DNA of 60,000 nucleotides, from assembly GCF_910592395.1 (NCBI RefSeq), contig NC_088326.1, positions 565,001 to 625,000 of the forward strand, written 5' to 3'. The stretch is from Lineus longissimus. Its lineage: Eukaryota; Nemertea; Pilidiophora; Heteronemertea; Lineidae. This document shows positions 35,801-47,800 of the stretch, piece after piece. Numbering within the stretch: the first letter of the stretch is position 1; each line of letters starts with the position of its first letter. Below the pieces are notes generated by a model. It was not told the origin of the DNA. It saw only the letters and a list, made by a program, of their open reading frames with translations, and did no database searches. The position numbers and the translations under genes are program-made.

Positions 35801-38800
35801 TGATCGCAGCGTGACCGATATTTACGGCTGAACTCATAGGAGGCCAGGTAACCTGATTTGACCAGCTGCTATTTATAGCTCTGGTTGCGCTAAAAATAAA
35901 TGACGGAGTATCGTGCAGAGTTAAAAATAGGTGTACAGGTCTAGATCAGGTCGTTGTGGTGATTTGCGGCAGCTGTTGCGCGTAAGATTTAACCAGAACC
36001 AGCAGAGCTTGATTTTCTGTAGGTAGCGGAGAGATTGGGACATGGCAGGAGGAGGATGGGGAGCATTCATTGCGTTAAAGTAGAGTTGCTTTAGTTTAGG
36101 GTTTCCGGCTGATCTGAATCCAAATATTTGAAAGAGAGGTATGTGTATTGTATGCACCGGTCACCGATCCGATGCTTAACTTCTACTCTGGGGCCAATGC
36201 GCCAACCACTGGGCCATAAAGGAATTGGCCGGCCATATACTATACTATACATTATTCCCCCCTTCGGACAGAGATGGATCGTCCTCGATCCTACTTAGCG
36301 CTTCATGCGTCTCAGTACCGAACTACAAATCCAGAGCTCGCATCGCGTGGGAAGGTCTGCCAGATGTATTGTACGCGCCTGTCACCGATCCAAAGGTTGA
36401 CCGCGCTCAACGTTGCTTAACTTCCACTTTGGGGCCAACGCGTCAACCACCAGCTCTAACAGAAAAACCATTACCAACCTCATGAATTAGTCCATGTGGT
36501 GAAGTTGGTGAATTGGCTCAATTTCAATTGGCGGTCAACTAAATACCGCTGCAGAAATCTATTGCGTTAGAGTTTAAACATTCGTGCTTTAACTTTTCGT
36601 TTGACAGCGAATTCATGAAAAATCGCGATAATTTGACAGTTTACAGAACTGGTAATGTGAGAGATGTGGTGAGATGTGAGATGTGAAAGATCCTGTAAAA
36701 TTGAACAAACAGTCTGTCACCGTGCACTCAATTCCGTACAAAAAGTGTGAACATTTGTTTTTGTTGGCTGGTCCGATATTGGCTATCAAGAAGTAGGCTC
36801 CTTTACCACTTGTAGTTCACAGTCTACCGGCCTGCAATGTTATGGTTTCCCCACTTTGTGTTTACATTCATTCTTAGATAAGCCACCCATTTCTACACCT
36901 GGGTGAAGTAAAAAAACCTGTTGAAGTGGCCTGCCCGAGGACACAGTGATGGCGTACCTTTATAACTGCAGCCGCAGGCTAGTCGGGGCATTGATATCAA
37001 AAGGCATCAACCACTTTCTGATTTTCGTCAATTTGGTTTTCGGTAGATATCCTTGCAAGGGCAGATTTGTAAACAACTTTTAATCGTGTGAACACAGCAG
37101 CTTCTAATCTGAATGTTGAGTATAACGCTGAATACAACACATCAACTGTACATCACCAGGCTGTAAGTCTGAACACTACTATAACAAGTGCTGCTAAATG
37201 CATTTGTCTATAGTTCCTCTGAAAGTCATGTTGCCATGACGACATCATCCCCATACACCATCGAGGCGACTTCTTTCATCCTTCGAAAGGAGCACGGAGT
37301 TTCCACCTGGTATAGTGATCCGCGTCGTGTATGATGGCTCGAGCTGCCCTCCGTCAGTCTCATGTATCGCTGTATCTAAATCTTGGTTCATGTAAAGGAT
37401 ACAGGTTTGGAATTGCCTTCTCCAAGCATCTTTGAATTGAACTGTAATGTCGCTGTTCGCTTGCTATCTCTGAAGTCAACTAGTAATGAAACATGACAGT
37501 TCAAATGTACTCCTCAAACTTGAAGGCAAAACCTGTCGGTTTATGACTGTATTGAATTCCCCAGGCAAGTCTGATACTCATCGAGGGAAAGAATGAATGG
37601 TTAGATGTCTTCCTAAAAGACATATGTGTTCTGTTGTCCCAAGACCAAACTCGTCCAAAGAAGCTTTTGGGGCCTACCTGCATCTTGCCTCATATCAAAG
37701 ATGGCTGCCAAAATCCAAAATGGCTGCCAAATTGTCTATAATTATTGACTCTTAACTTATCTTAGTTTGCTTTTATCTCTTTTCAGTGTGCAATTTTGTT
37801 GTCCATGACAGATGTGTGAAAACAGTCGTGTCACCCTGTTCCAGTATTGCTGTAAACCTAATCAAGGTAAGTAACACTTGTTGTACTGTACTTCCACAGA
37901 TTCGAAAACCTCGTGTTTGAGACTCGAGTCTTTGCTGTCAAAAAACCTGGTGGGCAGCGCTTGCTGCAGCCTAGATTCAAAATGACCAAGTGTGTTGGTA
38001 ACAGATACAGCACGAGGTGCTGCTGCAGGTAAAATGATCACCTAAGAAGAACATCTGACTGAAACTTGTATATTTACTGTTAATATCTCATGCAGATTGC
38101 TATAAATTGTGTTATCCGCATTTAGGGCTTTACAGATGTCAGACTGCCAAGAGTTGAATGTTGAATGTGAGGGATATCTTTTACAGATGTCAGACTGCCA
38201 AGAGTTGAATGTTGAATGTGAGGGATATCTTTTACAGATGTCAGACTGCCAAGAGTTGAATGTTGAATGTGAGGGATATCTTTTACAGATGACAGACTGC
38301 CAAGAGTTGAATGTTGAATGTGAGGGATATCTTTTACAGATGACAGACTGCCAAGAGTTGAATGTTGAATGTGAGGGATATCTTTCACAGATGACAGACT
38401 GCCAAGAGTTGAATGTTGAATGTGAGGGATATCTTTCACAGATGACAGACTGCCAAGAGTTGAATGTTGAATGTTGAATGTGAGGGATATCTTTTACAGA
38501 TGACAGACTGCCAAGAGATGAAACTTGCATAAGAAGGCTATGAGTTGAAACTTGCATGTGAAGGCTTTCTTTTACGGATGATGTATTATTACGCTGGATG
38601 AACCTTGCATGTGGATGACAGCTTACCCAAAGATCTTTTGCAGATGGCTATCATGTTGTATTTTGCATGCATATGATGTCTCTCTTTTGCAGGTAGATGG
38701 CCAGTATCATCTGCAGATGAAACTGACTGTATGCCATTGCGAATTCTTTCAGTTCTCTTATGTTCATTCTATTCTTTGATAAAGCTCTCATCCCAACCGA

Positions 38801-41800
38801 CCCTGATTGAAAATCTACAGAACGAACTCCCGAATGTGATCTAGAATTAGAATTAGAATCTTATTGTGGCGATCTTCTGACGACAGTCTTGAAACGTTCA
38901 CCCGTTCACTTCCGAATCAGTATCGTGGAGGTAAAACACATGTGACTATCAGTTTCCATAGCAACGGCTCTTGTACAGGCTGCGCTATTGATTCGTAGAA
39001 GCAGTGTGGATGTGTCTATCTCCGGGGGTACAGGCTAGAATATGGCCATACTGTCTATGCAGGGTAGGGTAGGAGACTCCCGGCCTGGTATTCTAGGGAT
39101 GGGGGAGGTCCATTACTAAAGTGAATTCCTCAGATGGTTTGCGGATTTGGGGTGCCTGGCTCGTGGTAGGCAAGCATCTGGCCGCTCTCGACTCTGCAGG
39201 CCAGGGTAGGATTAGCATGCCTGATGATATTCCAGGGACCTGAATCCTCTCTATTCTTGAGGTGAATTCTATATCAGGTGCGTGGTGTTGATTTTCAGGC
39301 AGGACAATTGTGCCTTGCTTGGTGGGTTTGAGACAAAGCAGAAGTGTTCACATGCAGGGTCAGGCTCAGAAGCCTGGTATTCCAGAGATGGGCAGTTTGG
39401 TTTCCAGTTCCTAGCTTGGTGGTCAGTCTTCAGTCAACATCTTCAGCATGCAGCCTTCAGTCTTCAGTCTGGACACCATCTTCAGTATCCAGCCTTCAGC
39501 CTTCAATCACCACTGCTGTTCTGAAATGAATGGTTGAGATGATCAGCCTTCAATCTTTGTTGACGAGTCAGGGCACCAGCCAACGCCAAACATCTAGATC
39601 TGACAACACAGCCTTCAACACTCCGATGCTGCAGCATCCCTAGTATAATCGGCAGCCCTTCAAACATGGCAAATACCATTATTCGATTGGCGCATACGGG
39701 TTAATTGGGCTTCGTTGTTCCAGCTATCTCAATGACATCGCAACGCAATTACCAGATTTAATAGATCCACTTCACCGAATGCAATATCGGGCTGTCGCCA
39801 GCATTCCTTAGTCGCAATGCTCTATTTATAGATCGAGGATTATTTATAGAATCGGAGCAAATTGCGGTGATGTTCTGCTGCACAGGGAGGGGCGATCGAA
39901 AGGTCAAAGGTTAAGAGGGATCGCGAGGACACGATGTGCCACCATTTTGCTCCGAGTGATTAGATTGTGGTGAGAGAATGGAATGATATGTCTTTCATTC
40001 ATTGAGACTGTGGTGTCGTATGGGTTTGTGGATGATGGTTATTGAGGGATCAGATTGGTGATCAGATGCATCTGTTAGCTATACTTCTGCCACCTGTCTT
40101 CATGGTATGGTCAAGGAAAACATCAGATAAGGTGTTGTCACTGATGGGTTTCCTATCGAGTAACTTATCTTTCGATGAGTTTTCGATTGATGTGTTCTGA
40201 AGTCAATCAGTTCTCTAACGACGGACACGTTTCATACATGCCAAGAACTCATATCTACCTCCGACCCAAAGGGCCTACCTTTGCCCAAGCAGGACACACA
40301 TTCTGACACGTTCAGCTTCAAGGGTGCCATAGAGAATACTGGTCTAGTTTCTCTTGCAATGCATGTTAATGTCAGCATTGGTAGGCCCTACATTGACATC
40401 GTATGCATAGCAAATCCAAATGCATACATGGCAGCTCCCTTGCTGACTCCAATACAGAGGGACCAATGCCAGTCGCACAGTCTCAATATCTCACCATACT
40501 CCTATATGATTGTATGACGGGGAGTGTCGATTGCATTCACAGCCCGCCGTAGATTAGAACCGTATGCATACAGCGACGTAATAATGTGCAATTTCCGTGG
40601 AAACCATTTGAAATATCAATGTTCATTGTCTTTTGGGAAAGTTAGAGTGATTCAACCAGGATGTTGTTGGTGGGGTTTCCCCTAACTATGGGTTGGTTGC
40701 TTACTGTATTGATTTTGGCCTCTGGGTAATTTTGATAAAAATATTCGTTATTTGAAGGAGAAAAGCTGCTTGGTGGTTTGTAAATACATCACAATTGGAG
40801 TGATATTATTAGAATATTATTGGCTCTGTATTGCAGGTATTTACAGTTCTCCTGATAAAGACCATTCCCTTCTAATTACAATGGTGAATAGCATATGAAC
40901 ATTGGGCATTTTTCCGCCTTAATTGTCTTTGGTGTTAGATCGTGTGATGTTTATGTCAAATTAGTTGCCGCAAATAGTAAAAAGAGGATTGTCCCTCTAG
41001 TCAAGTCCATCATCATCATCAATTTTGGCCTTGTGTCCGAGAATTAGGACTTTGCCATGTTAGCGTAATTCACCCACACATGGAATTCTGATCAGGTGAT
41101 ATGTTCATTATCTGGTGTGAGTAAGGCAGATTCAGTCTGTTCGAACCATTACCAATTCTGCATGTTTTCTGACTTTTTGTCACAATTTCTCTTTCCAGAA
41201 TCCTGTCGCTCACTGCTGGTCAGAACCTGCGCATTTTAAACGGAAATTCTGCAATGTTTGTCGAAAACGATTGGAGGATAGTTGGGCAATCCGATGTGAA
41301 AGTAAGCATATTCGTCTGTTTGTCAGACAGGGGAGAACCCACGGCAAGAGTAGCCAAATCTCTGTCACGACCATCATGGTAGTAGGCCTGGAGCCAGCCT
41401 GAAAAAGCTCTAAAGCAGAGACATAGGCTGATAGGCCTGCAATTGTGGCAAAATGCAGCAAAATCTCTTGATTAGCCTACAATCCTGAATCCTTGCCTGT
41501 CCAGTATGACATTCACAAGACCCTTGCCAGTGTCTATGAGAGGTGCCTTGCCTCAGACCACTCTTTATATGAAATCAACTCTTTTTGCACTTCGTTTCAG
41601 TCTGTGAATATTATGCACATCTAGACTGCCAAGATTTTGTCGTCAGTGATTGTAAAGAGTGTACAACATATAGTCCAAATAAAGTGAGTATTGTTGAAAC
41701 GGTGTGAGGCTAGCGTTCTATGGTGGTGCCAAAAGCCAGAAAGCCACTGCCAGAGTCAGAATCCACTCTGGTAGTGGCTTCATTCTCCCAAGTCTGCGGT

Positions 41801-44800
41801 CGAAGACCGAGCTGAGTCAGACACCGAACCTGAACATGATAGCAATCACTTATCAATATGCTTTATTTTGAGAAGTTTGAGAAATTTGATTGCTTATTGA
41901 TTCTTGTTTCTTGTTTACAGCAGAATTCAGCGCCACAATATCACCATTGGAGGGAGGGAAATTTGCCGGGCAATTCCAAATGTATAGTTTGTAAAAAAAC
42001 TTGTTGGTCTTCAGAGTGTCTGGCTGGTATGCGATGTGAATGGTGTGGAGTCACAGTAAGTACAGGAATGGTCGGAAGTAACTTTGCGGTGTCAGTTGCT
42101 TAAAAGGTGGCACCTGGAACCTTTCTGATGCTTCTCAATCAACTGGTTGTTCTCAAAGAATCGCACTTCCTTGGATGCAGACATAAGTTTTGAAGATTTT
42201 GCATTGGTTTCTCAGAATAAAGTTGTCTTTCGGGGCCCAGTTGCTGAGTGGGATTTGGAAACGCCAGCGTTCGCTCAGCTAAGCATGACGTTACTGCTCT
42301 AGCAGCTTGGCCCTGAAGATCATGATGACTATGATTTAGGTCAAGATATACACTTGACATTTACCACGTTCTATCTTCTTTCCAGGCTCATGCAACTTGC
42401 TACAAAACGCTCCCTGTAGAATGCAACTTTGGGATCCTGCGGGATATAATGTTACCACCAAACTCTGTGTCGCTTCCTCGACTAGACAACACCCAAATAT
42501 CTATGGAAACCATTATAGGATTGTCAAAGAAAGGTAACCAATCAGATACTTACTTAGTTAAAGGACCAACAGGGTTATCAAGGGTACTATTGCACATTGA
42601 AGGGGTAAGACGCCTTGTCCTTTAACGTCCACATCCTAATTTCGCCACAGGAGTCCTATCATTTGCCGTATTGTGTCACCTGCCAGACGAGATACTTCGT
42701 AAATATCTATGGAAACGGTAATAAGAGAGACGGATTCATATCGCTCAAGTTGACTTTACATCGAGTCTGACATTTGAGCAAAGTCGCTGACATACTGATG
42801 CTAAGACTTTTGTTCAGGTTCTTTAGAAGTTAAGATCTTGGCTCTCATTTTCCTGTTTTTAAGTCAACCAGGCCTCTCAATTACACAAAGTAGACACTGC
42901 TATAAGGTGTTGGTGCTCAAAATAGAGGGCCGCGCAATTAGGAAGATCAATGTAACTTTGGTATTGAGAGGCCGGTTGATTCCAGTGGGTCATACCTCAC
43001 AGTAGAGGCCAGTTGATTCCAGTGGGTCATACCTCACAGTAGAGGCCGGTTGATTCCAGTGGGTCATACCTCACAGTAGTTCTGTTGCTGTCACTACTTG
43101 TATTGGGTGAGCAGTGCTACTGGAAATGTCCAATTCTCTAACGGCTGGGATTGCGATTTGCGATACCAAATACTTTCAAATTCTGAATCCGCCGTACTTA
43201 TTCAACATGCTTTGATGCGCCCGCGAACAAGAGGTTTTTGTTGTAGCAACTTAAGATATCACATCGCAGGTGGTAGCGACAAATGTTTCTTGTTTGTGCG
43301 GTGCTGAGGGTCAGCTATTTGCTTCTTTACACATAGTTCATCATTACAGCTTCCGTCAAACGGTCGAAAGACGATAAAAAAACCATCGGTGCTACTAATA
43401 GCTCTTCATCAGGTTGCGTATTATACATCACGTTTTGGTCATTTGGAGGTCACTCGTTACGATAAAAAAGCATGAGGTCACTGTTGCCTCCCCCCCTTCT
43501 ATGCTCACAAGTTTGAGTGGCATGCAGCCTGAGAATTTTCCCTCGATGAATGCGTGAAACGAACACAGCAAGATGAAGTGTTGAAGATTCTCTGGTCACC
43601 ACTTTGTTATTCATAAGTGGAGGTTTAGGGCTTAGCCAGCATTGTATTAGCTGCTGTAAATACAGTAGAACCTCTCTATTAAGGACACCCTCGGGACTGA
43701 CAAGTGCTGTCCTTAATAGAGAGGTGTCCTGATTAGAGAGGTCAAATTGAATGGAAACAAACAATTTGAGGCCAAAACTAGTGTCCTTAATAGAGAGGTG
43801 TCTGCTAAGGGAGGTTCCACTGTACATGTATATACCCCAAGTACCTCTGTGGAGACTAGAATAGTGATAGTTGTTCTAAAGCACTTTGAGATAGACCCAG
43901 GTCAGTATAAGTGCTATAGAAAACTGACTGTTTAATATGTTTTAAGACCCTGGTGTACATGTGATCGTGGATGCTGACTTGGTCATGATAGCTGCAGCTG
44001 TGACCGACTGCTGTCCCATCGTAAAGAGTGACCTTGGTTTTCAGCACATGCCTGGTTGATAACTACTGTCCTTCTGGGTGACTCTTGGTTGCGGTATTCT
44101 CTTTTTCTCTAACGACACTGGTCTGCTGTTTCCAGGCGGACTTTTACTACATGCTGTTAACCCCATATTTTTTGGCTGGTCGTTCAGGTTTGTGGGATGT
44201 CAGTTGGCTGAAATTTGCCAAAATAGTTTGAAAATGAATCGCGCTAGGCGCTATAACTCCTGTAGATGGCGCTGTGAGTGGATGACCTTTCTCTGTATGA
44301 AGATGCAGGGTCAACGCAAACTCCTAATGATGGTTACAGCATAAGGGGTTCTCAGTATTCAACAAGTTTGCTGCACCGCACATAACAACCGCATATTAAC
44401 CAGGTTGCCGATCTCTCCTTATTGGCTGATGGTTTGCAGCACCAAGTTCTAATTGTACAGGAACTCTCAGCCAGAAAAGGGTTAAAGTGCTTTTGCCTCC
44501 CAAATTTTCAATTCTTTCCATTTCGCTTTTCTTTTAGGCCTGGGATATTTAGGTAATTATTGGATGACTTTATGCACCGTTTCGATATTAAATGGGCTGA
44601 CGCGATGTCGGTTTTGGCTTCTTCTTTGGAATTGTTATTTGGAAGTAGATCTGTTTTTCTCTTTATGGTTTATGGATCATTCAAAAAGAGTAAAGTGCCC
44701 ACAAGTGATTAAAATCGCTGCTTCCTGTGATTGAAACTGCATGCGATGATGATGCTCATTTACGGCCGCAGATCACAGTTGTACTTGGTGATGTTTTTAG

Positions 44801-47800
44801 GTGGATGGTTGCCATCTTCCCTCGGAATGACTTCTCTGAGACATCAGAACTGATAAAGAAACTTTGTGTAGATGACCCTTGACACTCTCTTCCAAATTGA
44901 TGGAGCTTTGCCTCTGCTTTTAAAAGATGACGTTGGGAGTTTTTAGGTGTTGGGGCAGCTGTTAGGTTATTTGTTGTATTTACTTCATCTTGTATGCGTT
45001 TTATGTCACGTTCATTCACAACATTTGATGTGATGTGTTCTTCACTAAAACTGGTATATATTGCTTGGTACGATAGCTTTAACGGCTACGAAATGTTGCT
45101 GTGTGCACCGTCCGAACAGACAATAGTTAATGTCATAAGATATTGGAACAGTCTGTACATAATTCGTTACACTGCATGCATATTGTACTGTAATCTGGTG
45201 TAGCCAGCGAAAAAACAATCCATTTCAGATTGGCATCGGTGGTTCTGTTTTCCATTAAATTTCTTGATTAAAATCGTTTTCGTTTGGGATTTTATTGGCT
45301 ATTTTTGCCAAAATGACAGATGCGCTGTTGTTTTGATTACGGCAGATTTGATACGTTGACTGCCTGGTTGAGTATATTGACCATACGTTCTGTACATATT
45401 CGCCATATTCATCAAATTAACGGGCTATGGGTGGTGCCATCTATCTGAGGATTTATACATTAAGGTTTATTAGAATTATAATAAAATATTCTCTGTGGAT
45501 GTGTATTGCACATTACATATTACACATGCAGCTTTAGCATGTGGATTTGTGCTTTAGGAAAACGGGAGCCTGATATGTGAAGTCTCCGGCTCGTTGAGAT
45601 CAAGGCAAGATGTGGGTTGGCATAAGACAATGGGCCTGGTGCTTCCCTGATGTGGGGCATTTTCAACAGCACCTGTTTGTATCTTGTTTGTACACATTGA
45701 CACATTTTCTCACAAGTAATTTAGTCACATCGTCTGTATTTTTGTGATTTTGGGCAATTTTGCCAGTGCTATATGGTTGTGACATTGTCTTTTTTGCAGA
45801 AGGTCCCTGATCTAATATCAAATATGGCTGCCGGGTGGCCATCTTGGATTAAAAACAGTTCTCTCCTGACATTAGGTCCCTTTTAAAAACCCAATAGACT
45901 GATGAGGCGAGACTTTTTTTATACCTTGGTTGGCGTGCACAGAAAATGTGAAGACTTTTTAAAAATAATTTTGTCATTTAGCAAGCCCACCACACCCAAA
46001 ATTGCCGAAAACCCCCCCCAAAAAAAATTATTTTGTCATTTAGCAAGCCTGCCGCACCCAAAATGGCCGAAAACCGAAAAAAAAATTTATCATTTAGCAA
46101 GCCTGCCCCACTCAAAAATCGCCGAAAACCGCAAAAAAATTAAAAATTAATCATTTAGCAAGCCTGCCGCACCCAAAATCGCAGAAAACCGGGAACATTT
46201 TTTTTTTGTTCTACCCTCCTCAGCTTGTCCCTGGATGAAAAAGCACGCTAACCAAGGTATAAAAAAAGTCTCACCTAATCCAGATTATTTTCTAACACGA
46301 CTCTTCGTCTCTTGTAGAGGACGCAGCCACGCCACAGACCACTGAGCGCGGACATCGAAGCAAAAGCCCAGAGAAAACCCCAAGCAGTCACAGGGGTAAC
46401 TGACATTTCGAATTTTTACAATTTTTTCTTCTAAATATTATAATAGCATGGCAGGGTCTTGCGCAGCTATCCAACCTCTTTGATCAGTAATGGAATCTTC
46501 CAGCATGACTTTTAAATGATGAAGTGATAAGTTTGGAAGAGTCTATTTGTTTGATAGGTTGGATGGCTGCTTCATGCAGTTTCTCCTCTTCTCCCCAACC
46601 TCAAATGTTTTCTGTTTTTCACCACATGATGTTTTGTAAGTGGGGCATGCTATGAGTTGCGTACAGTTTTGGATGGAAAAATGTCAACCATTGTTGTCGG
46701 TACTTTACTAAACAATACTAACACGATAGCAGAGTTGAATTGATGAAGAGTCAACATTATTGTCTTGCGATTGTTTTGTGATATCATTCGTTACAAAATA
46801 GATTTCCTGCACACAATTCAAGCAGGCCAAGAGAATGGACGACTCTGTTAGGCTTGTGGCCTTAGTGTTTGCTAAGATTCACCACCTCGACCCAGCAAAG
46901 CTCTAACTCGTCAGTTATCGGTCCCAGTTGGCAGGCAGAATGTATCATGCATGTCAGAGTCCTTGATGTTAGAATGCATTCGTCATAACATCACGCCTCC
47001 CTGCACATCCCATAATGCAACAGGCACCGATTAGAAGCCAAGGGTCCCATATTAACGTAGTCTAGTATCTTCTTTGACAATAATTGGCAGAAGGGGATGC
47101 TTCCAGCTCCCTGTGGACTGGATCACTTACCCACCACAGCAGAACTTTACCAAAATGTCACTATTTTCAAAACACAACCTTTAATGCAGGCAGGGTGCTT
47201 ACATGTGTGCTTTATGTAGTCTTTGGCGGACTTGATATTCTGATATGATCTTTCTTGATGACGATTTATTGTCGCATGCTATGAAACAACAACTGTATTA
47301 CAGTATTCTTACAGTTTTCTTTAGTAATGTTGTGTAGTCTAGGAAAAATAAAACCTTAAGAACTGAAGACTCATCCGAGTTGTCCGATTCCGGGTTGACC
47401 ACAGGCATTTGCTCCATTTTGGCCAGAACTTGAAATCTTAAAGCCATTAGATCTCCTTCACAATAAAGTGAATACCCATTTCAAGGGTGGGAGTCTGTAA
47501 TCTTGAAAATAAACAAGTCACTCCCAATCTTGAAATAGGCATTCATTTCATTTTGAATGAGTTCTCATTGCTTTAAGATTTCAGGTTCTTGGTCTGTTGG
47601 GGGGACTGATTCCCCAGGACCTGGCAACTTGTATTTATCTTTGAGGCCATTAGATGGGTTGATAGAGCAGTTCGTTGTGGTTGTTGTTGATTTCTGTTCT
47701 AATCCAGACGAGAAATGCATGTGAAGACCTGCCAGAGCTGTGTTTAGAGGGGTCTCTTGGCTTTGCTTGGGTTCAGCGGTTTATCAAAGGCCTATTCCGT

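Larger units (their letters stand above)
33036..37786 (+). other. Intron 1 of DGK theta
   Basis: 4.75-kb intron splitting the first C1 domain (phase 1). It holds a degenerate mariner-like MITE at about 33885-34063 and two 5S-rRNA-derived SINE copies near 36.2-36.5 kb. Otherwise it is A/T-rich DNA with no coding signal. Confidence 0.7.
37867..41198 (+). other. Intron 2 of DGK theta
   Basis: 3.3-kb phase-0 intron between C1 domains 1 and 2. It contains the 51-bp minisatellite at 38136-38518 and a CTTCAG-rich stretch at about 39421-39515. No further exon is supported. Confidence 0.7.
42534..46317 (+). other. Intron 6 of DGK theta
   Basis: 3.8-kb phase-1 intron. It holds the 37-bp tandem repeat, the TA-flanked MITE at 43661-43824 and the long-TIR MITE at 45901-46280, which ends only 37 bp before the next exon. 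No other exon is supported. Confidence 0.7.

Noticed and set aside
38136-38518. CRISPR array
   Set aside because: Units are contiguous with no unique spacers, and the sequence is an animal intron.
38042-38557. Three overlapping long open frames on both strands (122, 171 and 105 aa)
   Set aside because: They come from a 51-bp minisatellite, whose unit length is a multiple of three and has few stops. It lies in an intron.
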